Notes under the pieces: generated by a model
Seen by the model: only the letters and a program-made list of their open reading frames with translations
Told to the model about the DNA's origin: nothing
Databases searched by the model: none
Position numbers and translations under genes: made by a program
Source: Candidatus Pelagibacter sp. IMCC9063
GTDB taxonomy: Bacteria > Pseudomonadota > Alphaproteobacteria > Pelagibacterales > Pelagibacteraceae
DNA length: 64,000 nt
NCBI RefSeq assembly: GCF_000195085.1
Contig: NC_015380.1
Span: 420,001-484,000 of the forward strand
Direction of reading: 5' to 3'
Part shown: positions 35,818 to 44,179 of the stretch, piece by piece
Position numbering within the stretch: position 1 is the first letter of the stretch
How the letters are laid out: each line of letters begins with the position of its first letter

Positions 35818-36719
35818 TGTTTAATAAAATAACCATAGTCGGGTGTGGCCTGATTGGATCCTCCATAGCAAGAGAAATAAAAAAAAGAAAATTAGCTAAA
35901 AATATTAGTGTTTGTGATATTTCTTCTAAAGCACTTAAAGATGTAAAGTCCCTTAAATTAGCAAATGAAATATCCTCTAATTTAAAAGTATGTTGCAAAA
36001 ACACGAATATTATCTTTATTTGTGCGCCTCTAAGTACTTACGAGCGAATTTTTAAAACTATTCGTGATCATGCGCCTATCAGCGCAATCATTACAGACGT
36101 GGGATCTTCAAAATCTAATATAATTAAATTATCAGAAAAAATTTTAAATAAAAAATCTAGCTTTATTCCAGGCCACCCCATTGCCGGCACTGAAGAGAGT
36201 GGACCAAAATCAGGTTTTTTAAACTTATTTAAGAACAGGTGGTTTATCACCACTCCTTGCAAATTAAGCAAAAAGAAAGATCAAAAAAAAATTGAACAAT
36301 TATGGAGCAAATTTGGCAGCAAAGTAACTTCAATGAATGCACGAAGTCACGATAATATCATGGCTATCACCAGTCATATCCCCCATTTAATTGCTTACAA
36401 TATTGTAGGAACCGCATCCAAGTTAGAGGCCAAGATTAAGTCTGAGGTTATTAAATTTAGTGCAAGTGGATTTAGAGATTTTACTAGGATAGCTTCTTCA
36501 GACCCAACAATGTGGAGAGACATAATGATAGGAAACAAAAAACAAATTTTATTTATGCTCAAAAGATTTAGCAAAGATCTCAAGCACTTAGAAACAGCTA
36601 TCCAAAATAACGATAAAAAAGAATTATTTAAATTTTTTCAAAAAACCAGAAGCATTAGGGCAAAAGTAGTTAAGGCAGGACAGGATACAAAAGCTTCTAA
36701 TTTTGGAAGAAAAAATTAG
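35817..36719 (+). CDS. tyrA: prephenate/arogenate dehydrogenase
   Basis: A 300-residue TyrA, making 4-hydroxyphenylpyruvate or tyrosine. The NAD motif GCGLIGSSIA is near residue 9, followed by DVGSSKSNI, the catalytic FIPGHPIAGTEESG and the helical C-terminal domain with TSHIPHLIAY. It starts inside the restored aminotransferase stop, so the two genes are coupled. It overlaps the convergent plsC by four bases. Confidence 0.94.
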   Translation: MFNKITIVGCGLIGSSIAREIKKRKLAKNISVCDISSKALKDVKSLKLANEISSNLKVCCKNTNIIFICAPLSTYERIFKTIRDHAPISAIITDVGSSKSNIIKLSEKILNKKSSFIPGHPIAGTEESGPKSGFLNLFKNRWFITTPCKLSKKKDQKKIEQLWSKFGSKVTSMNARSHDNIMAITSHIPHLIAYNIVGTASKLEAKIKSEVIKFSASGFRDFTRIASSDPTMWRDIMIGNKKQILFMLKRFSKDLKHLETAIQNNDKKELFKFFQKTRSIRAKVVKAGQDTKASNFGRKN

Positions 36720-37408
36720 TTATAAATTTTTCTTTCTAGTTCCTTTGTAAAAGTAGCACTATCCAGTCCTGGCTCTATAGAATCTTTAAACTCAAATACA
36801 ATTTTTCCAGGATATTTATAAAAACTATTACGAGGCCAAACAGATCCTGTGTTTAATTTGACAGGAATACAGCTAATATTTAGACCTTGATAAATGCGGC
36901 TAGCCCCTTTTTTTAACATAGGTTGCTCCTCTGGATGTACCCTAGTTCCTTGCGGAAAAATAATTAATGTTCGGTTACTTTTTTGAATTCGGTCAAAAAT
37001 TTGACCAAAAGAACTAACGTTATCCTTAGTAGTTTTTCCTCGATTAATTGCGATATATTCTAATTTTTTTAAATACAGTCCATACAAAGGTATCGAAAGT
37101 AATTCTTTTTTAATTACAAAGGTGCAATCTGGTATTAAAAAATTATATAAAAAAGTTTCAAGCATCGATTGGTGGGCTGAAGCTATAAAAAATTTTTTAT
37201 CCTTTGGTATTTTGTCCATTCCAACAAATTCTATTTGAGTTCCCAATACATATTTAGTTAAAAAAATTAAGTAATATCCTAAGAAATAAGAAATTTTACT
37301 CAAAAATTTTTTTCTCGGAAGAAGAAGGGTGGGAAGGGATACAATACAAGCAATGGCTATTCCCACGTAAGTAAAAAAATTGAATACTAAAGAGCGTAAA
37401 AAATTCAC
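36716..37408 (-). CDS. plsC: 1-acyl-sn-glycerol-3-phosphate acyltransferase
   Basis: A 230-residue membrane-associated acyltransferase that makes phosphatidic acid. An N-terminal hydrophobic segment precedes the active site ASAHQSMLETFL, an HX4E form of the more common HX4D motif, then the IAINRGK and IIFPQGTRVHP (usual FPEGTR) motifs and the CIPVKLNTGSVWPRN region. It follows lysA by seven bases on the same strand. Confidence 0.9.
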   Translation of the reverse strand: MNFLRSLVFNFFTYVGIAIACIVSLPTLLLPRKKFLSKISYFLGYYLIFLTKYVLGTQIEFVGMDKIPKDKKFFIASAHQSMLETFLYNFLIPDCTFVIKKELLSIPLYGLYLKKLEYIAINRGKTTKDNVSSFGQIFDRIQKSNRTLIIFPQGTRVHPEEQPMLKKGASRIYQGLNISCIPVKLNTGSVWPRNSFYKYPGKIVFEFKDSIEPGLDSATFTKELERKIYN

Positions 37409-37415
37409 AATGTTT

Positions 37416-38651
37416 TTATTTGATAAGATCTTTTAGCTTTTGTCTAGGTCTTATAATGGTGTAAGATTTTTTATTAATGGCTATCTCTGCTGCCAATGGT
37501 CTGACGTTGTAGTTGGACGAAAGAGATCTTCCATAAGCTCCAACATTCGTGAAACAAACATAACCACCCTCCTTTAATCTGGGGTAGTTATTGTAAGTAA
37601 TAAACTTATCAGTGCTTTCGCATATAGGGCCCACAAATTCTATTTTTCTATTAAATTTTTTCTTATCTTTTTGGATAGGCAAAATATCGTGTTTTGCACC
37701 ATACAATGCTGGTCTCATTAAATCATTCATTGCCGCATCTAGTATTACAAAATTTCTATCTTGAATTTCTTTAACATAGGTTACTTTAGAAACTAAAAGA
37801 GCTGTATTGGCAGACATATATCTTCCTGGCTCAAATATAATTTTGCATTTATGATTTTTATTAAATGCATGAACAAGGTTAGCATATTTTTTTAAATCAA
37901 ATTCTGTTTCTAATGCTGAATAAGGTATTCCCATTCCACCACCCAAATCCAGGTATGAAATTGTGATTCCTTCATTTTTTAATTTTAAAAGGAATTTATT
38001 TATAACATCTAATGTTTTCTTAAAAGGTGCCAATTCTTTAATCTGGCTTCCAATGTGAACACTTAACCCTTCAATCTTAATATTTTTATTATTGCTATTT
38101 TTCTTAAGAATTTTAAAACACCTATCTAGGCTAATTCCAAACTTGTCACTTTTTTTACCTGTAGATATTTTTTTATTAGTTTTTGCCGAAATATTTGGAT
38201 TTAATCTGATACCAATTGTAACTATTTTCTTCTTTGATCTTGCAATTTTTATAATTTCATTAATCTCATTTTCAGATTCTGTATTAATTAGTAAAATTTT
38301 TTTTGACACTGCGTAGGATAGTTCCTCTTTTGTTTTCCCGACTCCTGAAAAAACTATTTTTTGTGCATTGATCCCAGCCTTTAGAGCAAGTTGTAGCTCT
38401 CCAATAGATACTACATCAGCTCCAGAGCCAAGTTTCTTTAGTTTTTTTAAGAAAAATAAATTGGTGTTTGATTTAACAGCAAAGCAGATAAGTGGATTGA
38501 TAGACTTAAAAGACTTATGAAAAAAATTAAAATTATATTCTAACTGCTCAAAAGAATAGAGGTAAAAAGGTGTTATATTTTTTTTGGCAATTTTCTTGAC
38601 GGAGACATTCTCAAAGTAGAGATCATTGCCTCTATATTTTATTAAATTCAT
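37416..38651 (-). CDS. lysA: diaminopimelate decarboxylase
   Basis: A 411-residue PLP-dependent enzyme making lysine from meso-diaminopimelate. The PLP lysine lies in CFAVKSNTN near residue 58; also seen are GADVVSIGELQLAL, SVHIGSQI, DLGGGMGIPY, the EPGRYMSANTALLV phosphate-binding segment, GPICESTDKF and GAYGRSLSSNYN. Order argH-lptM-lysA is common in proteobacteria. The next gene upstream ends three bases before its start. Confidence 0.97.
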   Translation of the reverse strand: MNLIKYRGNDLYFENVSVKKIAKKNITPFYLYSFEQLEYNFNFFHKSFKSINPLICFAVKSNTNLFFLKKLKKLGSGADVVSIGELQLALKAGINAQKIVFSGVGKTKEELSYAVSKKILLINTESENEINEIIKIARSKKKIVTIGIRLNPNISAKTNKKISTGKKSDKFGISLDRCFKILKKNSNNKNIKIEGLSVHIGSQIKELAPFKKTLDVINKFLLKLKNEGITISYLDLGGGMGIPYSALETEFDLKKYANLVHAFNKNHKCKIIFEPGRYMSANTALLVSKVTYVKEIQDRNFVILDAAMNDLMRPALYGAKHDILPIQKDKKKFNRKIEFVGPICESTDKFITYNNYPRLKEGGYVCFTNVGAYGRSLSSNYNVRPLAAEIAINKKSYTIIRPRQKLKDLIK

Positions 38652-38654
38652 TGT

Positions 38655-38780
38655 TTAAGAAAAATATTTCTGAATTATATTGGTAGAGCTAGTTTTTTTT
38701 TCTTCATATACAGGAGGTCCTTTTTTTCCACAAGAAAAGAAAAAAACACCAGATATAATAATGATCAATAGCTTTTTCAT
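38655..38780 (-). CDS. lptM: LptM (YifL)-like small lipoprotein
   Basis: A 41-residue protein with a lipoprotein signal peptide (MKKLLIIIISGVFFFSC) and the CGKKGPP motif right after the lipidated cysteine. This CG(Q/K)KGP signature is that of YifL/LptM, the small lipoprotein that assists assembly of the LptD/LptE lipopolysaccharide translocon. Its ATG overlaps the argH stop as ATGA and it ends three bases before lysA, the usual position of this gene in proteobacteria. Confidence 0.88.
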   Translation of the reverse strand: MKKLLIIIISGVFFFSCGKKGPPVYEEKKTSSTNIIQKYFS

Positions 38781-40204
38781 TTAAATTCTTTTTTAATTTT
38801 TTTTATCATACTAACAACATTTTTAGTTCCAGTTCCACCGTAAGAAATTTTTTTTTCAATTGAATTTTTTATATCAAAAATTTTCATTACATCTTTTTCA
38901 ATTAATTTATCTACTTCTGCTACAGTTTTAAAATCTAATTGATCTAATCTAAGGCCTTTTTTTTCAGCAATATTAACCAGTTCAGCCGATTTTTTGTATG
39001 CATCTCTAAAAGAAATTCCTTTTTTAACCAAATAATCCGCAAAATCAGTAGCGGTGGTAAATCCATCTTGCGCTGCATGAAAAAGCTTTTGTTTGTTGGG
39101 CACGATGCCCTTAATCAACTGGCTTGCAAGATTCAAATTCAATTTTAAATTATCATAAGCATTAAATACAGCCACCTTGTCTTCTTGCATATCTTTGAAA
39201 TAAGATAACGGCAATCCTTTCATCGTTATAAGCAGAGAATTTAAGTTTCCATAAATACCACCTGTTTTCCCTCTGATTAATTCAGCAGAATCCGGATTCT
39301 TTTTTTGAGGCATCATTGAAGAGCCTGTTAGTAGGCTGTCTTTAATTTTAATGAAATTTAACAAATCAGAATTCCAAAGAATAATTTCTTCAGCTAGTCT
39401 AGAAAGATGCATGGCGCATAAGCTGGATACAAATAAAAATTCTATAGCATAATCTCTATCTGAAACGGAATCGATTGAATTTTTTGTAGGAGACTTAAAT
39501 CCCAATAACTTGGTAGTTAAGTTTCTGTCGATATTATACGAGGTTCCAGCCAGAGCACCGGATCCTAATGGATTTTCATCTAAATTGTCTATGACATTTT
39601 GAAATTTAATAAAATCTCTCTTAAACATCTCAACATAAGCCAGAAGATAATGAGAGAACAAAACAGGCTGGGCATTTTTTAAATGAGTAAATCCTGGCAT
39701 CACAACGTCAATATTTTTATCAGCAAGATTTGCAAAATCTTTTATTAGCAAGTGAATTAGACTTTTCATTTCATAAGAAGATTTTTTAATCCATAATTTA
39801 AAATCGGTAGTAACTTGGTCATTTCTTGATCTGGCAGTATGTAAAAAACCAGCATCCGAACCAATAATTTCAAACAGTCTCTTCTCAATATTTAAATGAA
39901 TATCTTCATTCTTTATTTCAAATTTAAATTTTTTCTTATAAATTTCTTGCTCAATTTTTTTTAATCCTACAATAATTTTTTTAGATTTTTTTACATCAAT
40001 AATTTTTTTTTTTGCCAACATAGTACAATGAGCAATAGATCCTTGAATATCTTCTTGATATAATCTCTTATCTATCTCTATAGAAGAATTGGCAGCCTGA
40101 AGAACAGAAGAAACTTCCGATTGCATTCTAGTGCCCCAAACAGAATTTTTTTTGTTTTTTTCATCTTGAAATACTGTATTTATTATCTGTGAATATTTTT
40201 TCAA
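38777..40204 (-). CDS. argH: argininosuccinate lyase
   Basis: A 475-residue fumarase-superfamily enzyme, the last step of arginine synthesis. Key segments are SVWGTRMQ near the N terminus, HTARSRNDQVTTDFKLW, and the signature GSSMMPQKKNPDSAELIRGK. No ATG is available upstream of the conserved WGTR, so TTG at 40204 is the likely start; no clear Shine-Dalgarno precedes it. The 5' end overlaps the divergent thioredoxin-like gene by 16 bases. The stop overlaps lptM (ATGA). Confidence 0.95.
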   Translation of the reverse strand: MKKYSQIINTVFQDEKNKKNSVWGTRMQSEVSSVLQAANSSIEIDKRLYQEDIQGSIAHCTMLAKKKIIDVKKSKKIIVGLKKIEQEIYKKKFKFEIKNEDIHLNIEKRLFEIIGSDAGFLHTARSRNDQVTTDFKLWIKKSSYEMKSLIHLLIKDFANLADKNIDVVMPGFTHLKNAQPVLFSHYLLAYVEMFKRDFIKFQNVIDNLDENPLGSGALAGTSYNIDRNLTTKLLGFKSPTKNSIDSVSDRDYAIEFLFVSSLCAMHLSRLAEEIILWNSDLLNFIKIKDSLLTGSSMMPQKKNPDSAELIRGKTGGIYGNLNSLLITMKGLPLSYFKDMQEDKVAVFNAYDNLKLNLNLASQLIKGIVPNKQKLFHAAQDGFTTATDFADYLVKKGISFRDAYKKSAELVNIAEKKGLRLDQLDFKTVAEVDKLIEKDVMKIFDIKNSIEKKISYGGTGTKNVVSMIKKIKKEFK

Positions 40205-40734
40205 TTTTTTTACAAAAGTTAAGTATTTTAATTACTTTATTATTACTTATTACTAATTATTGCTTATCTCAACCCAATATCCCCCTACCTTCAAAAAATA
40301 TAATTTTACACGAAAAACCAAAAGATTTTCCAAAAATAACTCTAGAAGACAAAAAAACAGGTAGTGATATTGATGTTATTTTTAATAAACAAATCACCGT
40401 TATAAATTTTTGGGCTACCTGGTGTGCTCCGTGTAAGGAAGAAATGCCTTCTCTCGATAGACTGGTAGATATTTTAGGTCCAGAATATATAGAAATTATT
40501 GCAGTCAATGTAGAGACTGTTGATTATAAAAAATCTAAACAGTTTCTAGATGATTTAAAAGTTAAAAACTTTGATAGCTATTTTGATAAAGATTTAAAAG
40601 TTATTAAAAAACTTAGACTTAGAGGAGTTCCCACCACTTTATTAATAAATAAGGAAGGCAAGGAATTTGCTAGAATTGTTGGGTCTATAGATTTTGCAGA
40701 TAAGAAATTTATTAGCTGGATTGGAAACTTTTAA
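40189..40734 (+). CDS. thioredoxin-like (TlpA/ResA family) protein
   Basis: A 181-residue secreted or membrane-anchored thiol-disulfide protein. An N-terminal hydrophobic segment (LSILITLLLLITNY) is followed by the thioredoxin fold with the active site NFWATWCAPCKEEMPSL (CAPC) and the cis-proline LRGVPTTLLI. Only a GTG at 40189 is available as a start, and it overlaps the 5' end of argH. This divergent pairing with argH is seen in other alphaproteobacteria. It may reduce apocytochrome or another periplasmic disulfide. Confidence 0.88.
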   Translation: MNIFSIFLQKLSILITLLLLITNYCLSQPNIPLPSKNIILHEKPKDFPKITLEDKKTGSDIDVIFNKQITVINFWATWCAPCKEEMPSLDRLVDILGPEYIEIIAVNVETVDYKKSKQFLDDLKVKNFDSYFDKDLKVIKKLRLRGVPTTLLINKEGKEFARIVGSIDFADKKFISWIGNF

Positions 40735-40938
40735 TTATTTACCGTATATAAATGCGAGTGCCATTAATATTATTATGGCGCAAAACTGTAGAAAGACCCT
40801 TAGCTGCATTAACTGGTTACTTTTTCTTTTTTCTTCAATAGATCCACCTTTAAAAAAAGATTTTAAACCACGTATTAAAACAACTAATACTGCTAGAATT
40901 ACAAGTATGGCAACGAAACTCAGTGTATTTTGACTCAT
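40735..40938 (-). CDS. HIG1 domain / twin transmembrane protein
   Basis: A 67-residue protein with two hydrophobic segments (residues ~8-24 and ~48-64) joined by a short basic loop, KGGSIEEKRKSNQLMQLRV. The QLMQLRVxLQ pattern is that of the bacterial HIG1/hypoxia-induced 'twin transmembrane' family, related to mitochondrial respiratory supercomplex factors. Its stop abuts that of the thioredoxin-like gene with no gap. Confidence 0.82.
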   Translation of the reverse strand: MSQNTLSFVAILVILAVLVVLIRGLKSFFKGGSIEEKRKSNQLMQLRVFLQFCAIIILMALAFIYGK

Positions 40939-40983
40939 AAGTAGTAATTAACATAATATTTTTATAATGATAGATAAAATCTA

Positions 40984-41631
40984 ATGTCTCTACACTTTAA
41001 AAAATTAAACTCCAATTCTACCCAAGCAAAAAAAATGGTAATTTTGTCCCACGGGTATGGAGCAGACTGTAATGATCTATTGTCTATAGGAGAATATTGG
41101 CAAAAATCTCTTCCCGACTTTTGTTTTATTGCGCCCAATGCTCCTACGCCTTGCCAAATTAATCCATCAGGTTTTGAATGGTTTGATTTAATGCAAACCT
41201 CTCAAGAAAAAATTATTGAAGAATTTCAATCCTCTTTGCAATTACTAGATCTATTTATTAATACACAACTAAAAGAACAAGGACTGGAAAAAAAAGATTT
41301 ATATCTCATGGGATTTAGTCAGGGAACCATGATGTCATTGCAGCTTGCTCTGTCCTATAAAGATCCAATCGCAGGAATCTTGGGTTACTCAGGAAAAGTA
41401 TATGATTTTAACTTTCTTGAAAAAAATATTCTTTCTCAATGTCCTATCCTGTTATTACACGGAAACACAGACACTGTTATTACATTAGAAGAAATGTATG
41501 CAAGTTATGAATTTTTAAAAAAAAAATCTTTAGATATTAAATATAAAGTTTTTGAAAATTGTGGCCACTCTATAACACCTGAAGGTTTAAGTGTGGGGTT
41601 AGAATTTTTAAAATTAAAAGTTGATTTATAA
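40984..41631 (+). CDS. phospholipase/carboxylesterase family serine hydrolase
   Basis: A 215-residue alpha/beta hydrolase of the YpfH/acyl-protein thioesterase-like family. It has LSHGYGADCNDL, FIAPNAPTPC, GFEWFDLM, the nucleophile GFSQGTMMS near residue 115, the acid in LLHGNTDTVI and the histidine in NCGHSITPEG. A TATAAT at 40963-40968 lies just upstream. Its natural substrate is not evident. Confidence 0.9.
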   Translation: MSLHFKKLNSNSTQAKKMVILSHGYGADCNDLLSIGEYWQKSLPDFCFIAPNAPTPCQINPSGFEWFDLMQTSQEKIIEEFQSSLQLLDLFINTQLKEQGLEKKDLYLMGFSQGTMMSLQLALSYKDPIAGILGYSGKVYDFNFLEKNILSQCPILLLHGNTDTVITLEEMYASYEFLKKKSLDIKYKVFENCGHSITPEGLSVGLEFLKLKVDL

Positions 41632-41677
41632 AAAATTTTTCTTGAAGATATTGTAAAACTTAGATAGTTTTCATCTC

Positions 41678-42247
41678 ATGATTATTAGTCATACTAATGA
41701 ATTACCTCTAGAAAAATGTCCTGCGTTAGTCTTGAATGCGGACTACCGACCCTTAAGTTATTACCCTTTATCTTTATGGTGCTGGCAAGATGTGGTCCGA
41801 GATGTTTTTTTAGATAGGGTTAATATTGTTTCTGAATATGATAGAGAGATCAGAAGCCCCTCCTTCTCTATGAAATTGCCAAGTGTCATCTCTCTTAAAA
41901 CTTTTATCAAACCATCAGAACATCCAAATTTTACAAGGTTTAATGTTTTTTTAAGAGATAAGTTTTCATGTCTTTATTGTGGTGATGTAAAAAATTTAAC
42001 TTTCGATCACTTAATACCAAAATCTAAAGGTGGTATCACTTCCTGGGAAAATGTTGTTACAGCTTGTACAACTTGCAATGTTAAAAAAGGAAACAAGCTT
42101 TGTAGAGAATGTGGGATGCATCCTAAAATTAAGCCGTATAGGCCTACAGACGAACAACTACATAAAAATGGAAGAAATTTTCCACCTAATTTTTTACACC
42201 AAAGTTGGTTAGATTATCTCTATTGGGATGTTGGCTTGGAGCCTTAA
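41678..42247 (+). CDS. HNH endonuclease family protein
   Basis: A 189-residue protein conserved in alphaproteobacteria. The HNH region starts at about residue 95: RDKFSCLYCGDVKNLTFDHLIPKSKGG followed by SWENVVTACTTCNVKKGNK, with two CxxC metal pairs. The N-terminal half (ALVLNADYRPLSYYPLSLW) is typical of this chromosomal, non-mobile HNH family. Its cellular role is not established. Confidence 0.88.
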   Translation: MIISHTNELPLEKCPALVLNADYRPLSYYPLSLWCWQDVVRDVFLDRVNIVSEYDREIRSPSFSMKLPSVISLKTFIKPSEHPNFTRFNVFLRDKFSCLYCGDVKNLTFDHLIPKSKGGITSWENVVTACTTCNVKKGNKLCRECGMHPKIKPYRPTDEQLHKNGRNFPPNFLHQSWLDYLYWDVGLEP

Positions 42248-42250
42248 GAT

Positions 42251-42781
42251 TTAAATTTTTTTTGATATTTCTATCGCTACCTTGGACCCTGTTTTGATAA
42301 TTACATCCAGCAATCCATAGACACCTTCTTTGCTTGCCCCTTCTTCATAGGCAATATCGCGATGATCTAGCTCATCTTGTCTAAATTTTTTAACTTTAGC
42401 TAACAAATCTTTTTCTTTTTTTTCATTTTTACTTAAATAATCAATTTGCTCTAAGTAGTGTTTGTCGATTACTTCTTCTACTGAAGCAGTACAAAGCATG
42501 GCTGCTTTTTTACCCAAAACTGCCGTACCAAATCCAAGGGCGGTTCCAAGCAAATCCCATAGAGGGAGAAGTAGAGTAGGTCTAATTTTTCTATCCGCTA
42601 ACTGTTGTTCAAAGTATTTTAAATGTTCTTTTTCATGCTCTTTCATTTCTGCAACTTTTTTTTCCAAATCAGGATCACCTTTAAGAAACTGCAAAGCCAG
42701 TAACTGACCATCATAAATTTTAATCGCACCACGTTCCCCGGCGTGATCTACCCTTATCATTTCTTCGATTTTATTTTTCAT
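42251..42781 (-). CDS. coq7: demethoxyubiquinone hydroxylase
   Basis: A 176-residue di-iron protein of the Coq7/UbiF-replacing type, hydroxylating demethoxyubiquinone. It has the iron-ligand motifs RVDHAGERGAIKIYDGQ, EHEKEHLKYFEQ, ASVEEVIDKHYLEQ and RQDELDHRDIAYEEGA. Order dedA-dsbB-coq7 is a known alphaproteobacterial arrangement. Its start overlaps the dsbB end by 11 bases. Confidence 0.95.
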   Translation of the reverse strand: MKNKIEEMIRVDHAGERGAIKIYDGQLLALQFLKGDPDLEKKVAEMKEHEKEHLKYFEQQLADRKIRPTLLLPLWDLLGTALGFGTAVLGKKAAMLCTASVEEVIDKHYLEQIDYLSKNEKKEKDLLAKVKKFRQDELDHRDIAYEEGASKEGVYGLLDVIIKTGSKVAIEISKKI

Positions 42782-43240
42782 ATTTCAATATAAGAGAATA
42801 AAATAATACTAGAGCTATATTTGCAAGAAAGTTTAATGTCGCAAGGGAAAAGCCATAGATCCTAAAGCTAACTTCCTTGCAAGACACTATACCCTTATTG
42901 CTTAATTCTTTTAATAGATCTTGAGTATTATTAGCACCTACATCGTCTTTACAACTATTTAGTTCTTGAAAAAAACCCTGTTCTATACCTATATGATAAA
43001 AACTAATTGCAATACTTAAGGAAGATAAAAAAATTAAAATTAAAATTAATTTCTTAAAATTTACAATATTAAAAAAAAAATTCCCAGCGTAACGACTATT
43101 AGATAGTAAGGTATTCTTTGATATTGACACATAGGACAAGGAGGAACTCTTAAAACATATTGAATGTAGTATGCCGATAAAAGAATAGAAATATTAATAA
43201 ATAATAAAGTAGATATTATTTGGGTTCTTGAGGCCGTCAT
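42771..43240 (-). CDS. dsbB: disulfide bond formation protein DsbB, interrupted by a -1 frameshift
   Basis: A DsbB-family membrane protein that reoxidises DsbA with quinone. The minus-strand ATG at 43240 reads MTASRTQIISTLL with a first transmembrane helix and the CPMC redox pair, then stops at TAA after the T10 run (43071-43080). A -1 shift there joins the second part, with NSCKDD and IVSCKE as the second cysteine pair and the remaining helices, giving about 156 residues. The span is 2 mod 3. The gene lies between the YqaA-like gene and coq7, its usual place. Confidence 0.85.
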
Positions 43241-43858
43241 TTATTTTATAAAGTACTCATAGTTTTGATAAATTAAATAGGCGATTGCAAATCCAACTAA
43301 GAGCAAAATTGACATTATAATTAAGATTTTTATAGACCTTTTTTCTATGTAGGGAACAATTTTTTTTCCAAAAAATCTAATAACACCGGCTAAAATAAAA
43401 AATCTACAACCTCTAGTTAGCGCAGAAACAAAAATAAAAACAAAGAAATTAAAATGAATAAATCCACTAGAAATTGTTAAAAGCTTGAAAGGAACAGGAG
43501 TAAATCCTGCTATAGCTAGAAGCACTACCCAAGCCCAGAAACCTTTTCCAATTGATATTTGATCTTTAAAAGCTACAAATCCATCAAATCCATAAAATTC
43601 AAAAATAGGAATTCCAATTTCCTTGTAAAAAAAACTACCAATTGCGTATCCTGCGCAACCACCAATTACAGAAGTTATTGTTGCCGTTGAAGCTATTTTG
43701 ATCCATTCTTTACTTTTTGCGATTGTCATTGGAACAATCATGACATCTGGAGGAATGGGAAAAAAAATACTTTCGAAAAAACAAACAATCCCTAAATAAA
43801 TTTTAGCACTTCTGTGTGCCGCTAATGCTACAGTTTTTTTTAAAAGATTTTTGAACAT
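43241..43858 (-). CDS. YqaA/DedA-like membrane protein
   Basis: A 205-residue integral membrane protein of the SNARE-associated/DedA superfamily, YqaA branch. It has FFESIFFPIPPDVMIVPMTIA near residue 27, the glycine-rich GGCAGYAIGSFFYKEIG and the FTPVPFKLLTISSGF motif, with about five hydrophobic helices. DedA-type proteins take part in lipid transport. The stop abuts the dsbB start codon. Confidence 0.88.
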   Translation of the reverse strand: MFKNLLKKTVALAAHRSAKIYLGIVCFFESIFFPIPPDVMIVPMTIAKSKEWIKIASTATITSVIGGCAGYAIGSFFYKEIGIPIFEFYGFDGFVAFKDQISIGKGFWAWVVLLAIAGFTPVPFKLLTISSGFIHFNFFVFIFVSALTRGCRFFILAGVIRFFGKKIVPYIEKRSIKILIIMSILLLVGFAIAYLIYQNYEYFIK

Positions 43859-43887
43859 TGTAATTTTACTATTTACATCTTTACCAT

Positions 43888-43893
43888 TATAAT
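43888..43893 (+). promoter_or_regulatory. TATAAT -10 element before the 59-residue ORF (leaderless)
   Basis: A perfect TATAAT ends seven bases before the ATG at 43901, which places the expected transcription start at or within one base of the start codon. A weak -35 (TTTACT, 43865-43870) lies 17 bases upstream. The same transcript would run into tRNA-Leu. Confidence 0.5.
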
Positions 43894-43900
43894 AACTACT

Positions 43901-44080
43901 ATGAATTATTTCAGAACAATTAAAGATCTCTTGATAAGTCTTATCCTGTCACCAGTCATTATCTATATTATCTTAGGTATTGCCAAGGCTTTTGGGGCAA
44001 CATACACCATGGAGCATGGTGATACTTTTATAATCTGGCTTTTGATGGCAATTTTGATTAAAAATTGTTTACCCAAGTAA
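43901..44080 (+). CDS. small hydrophobic protein (59 residues), unknown function
   Basis: The frame encodes 59 residues with two likely transmembrane segments (ISLILSPVIIYIILGIAKAFG and FIIWLLMAILIK). A TATAAT lies seven bases upstream of the ATG, arguing for a leaderless transcript. The stop is five bases from the tRNA-Leu 5' end. I do not recognise the family. Confidence 0.55.
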   Translation: MNYFRTIKDLLISLILSPVIIYIILGIAKAFGATYTMEHGDTFIIWLLMAILIKNCLPK

Positions 44081-44085
44081 TTATT

Positions 44086-44171
44086 GCGGATGTGGTGGAA
44101 TGGTAGACACGTCAGACTCAAAATCTGATGCGCGCAAGTGTGTAACGGTTCAAGTCCGTTCATCCGCACCA
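44086..44171 (+). tRNA. tRNA-Leu (anticodon CAA)
   Basis: A class II tRNA: acceptor GCGGATG pairs with CATCCGC, the anticodon stem TCAGA/TCTGA encloses a loop with anticodon CAA, a long variable arm follows, and the T loop reads GTTCAAGTC. The CCA end is encoded (44169-44171). It reads UUG codons. The acyl-CoA synthetase ATG is only eight bases downstream. Confidence 0.97.
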
Positions 44172-44179
44172 TTAAAAAT

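Noticed and set aside
41678-42247. HNH protein as part of a mobile element or defence system
   Set aside because: Its neighbours are housekeeping genes, with no repeats, methylase or transposase, and this HNH family is a common chromosomal alphaproteobacterial protein.
43963-44172. Minus-strand open frame of 69 codons over the tRNA-Leu gene
   Set aside because: It is the antisense of the tRNA and the 59-codon ORF; it has no family features and a tRNA gene explains the sequence.
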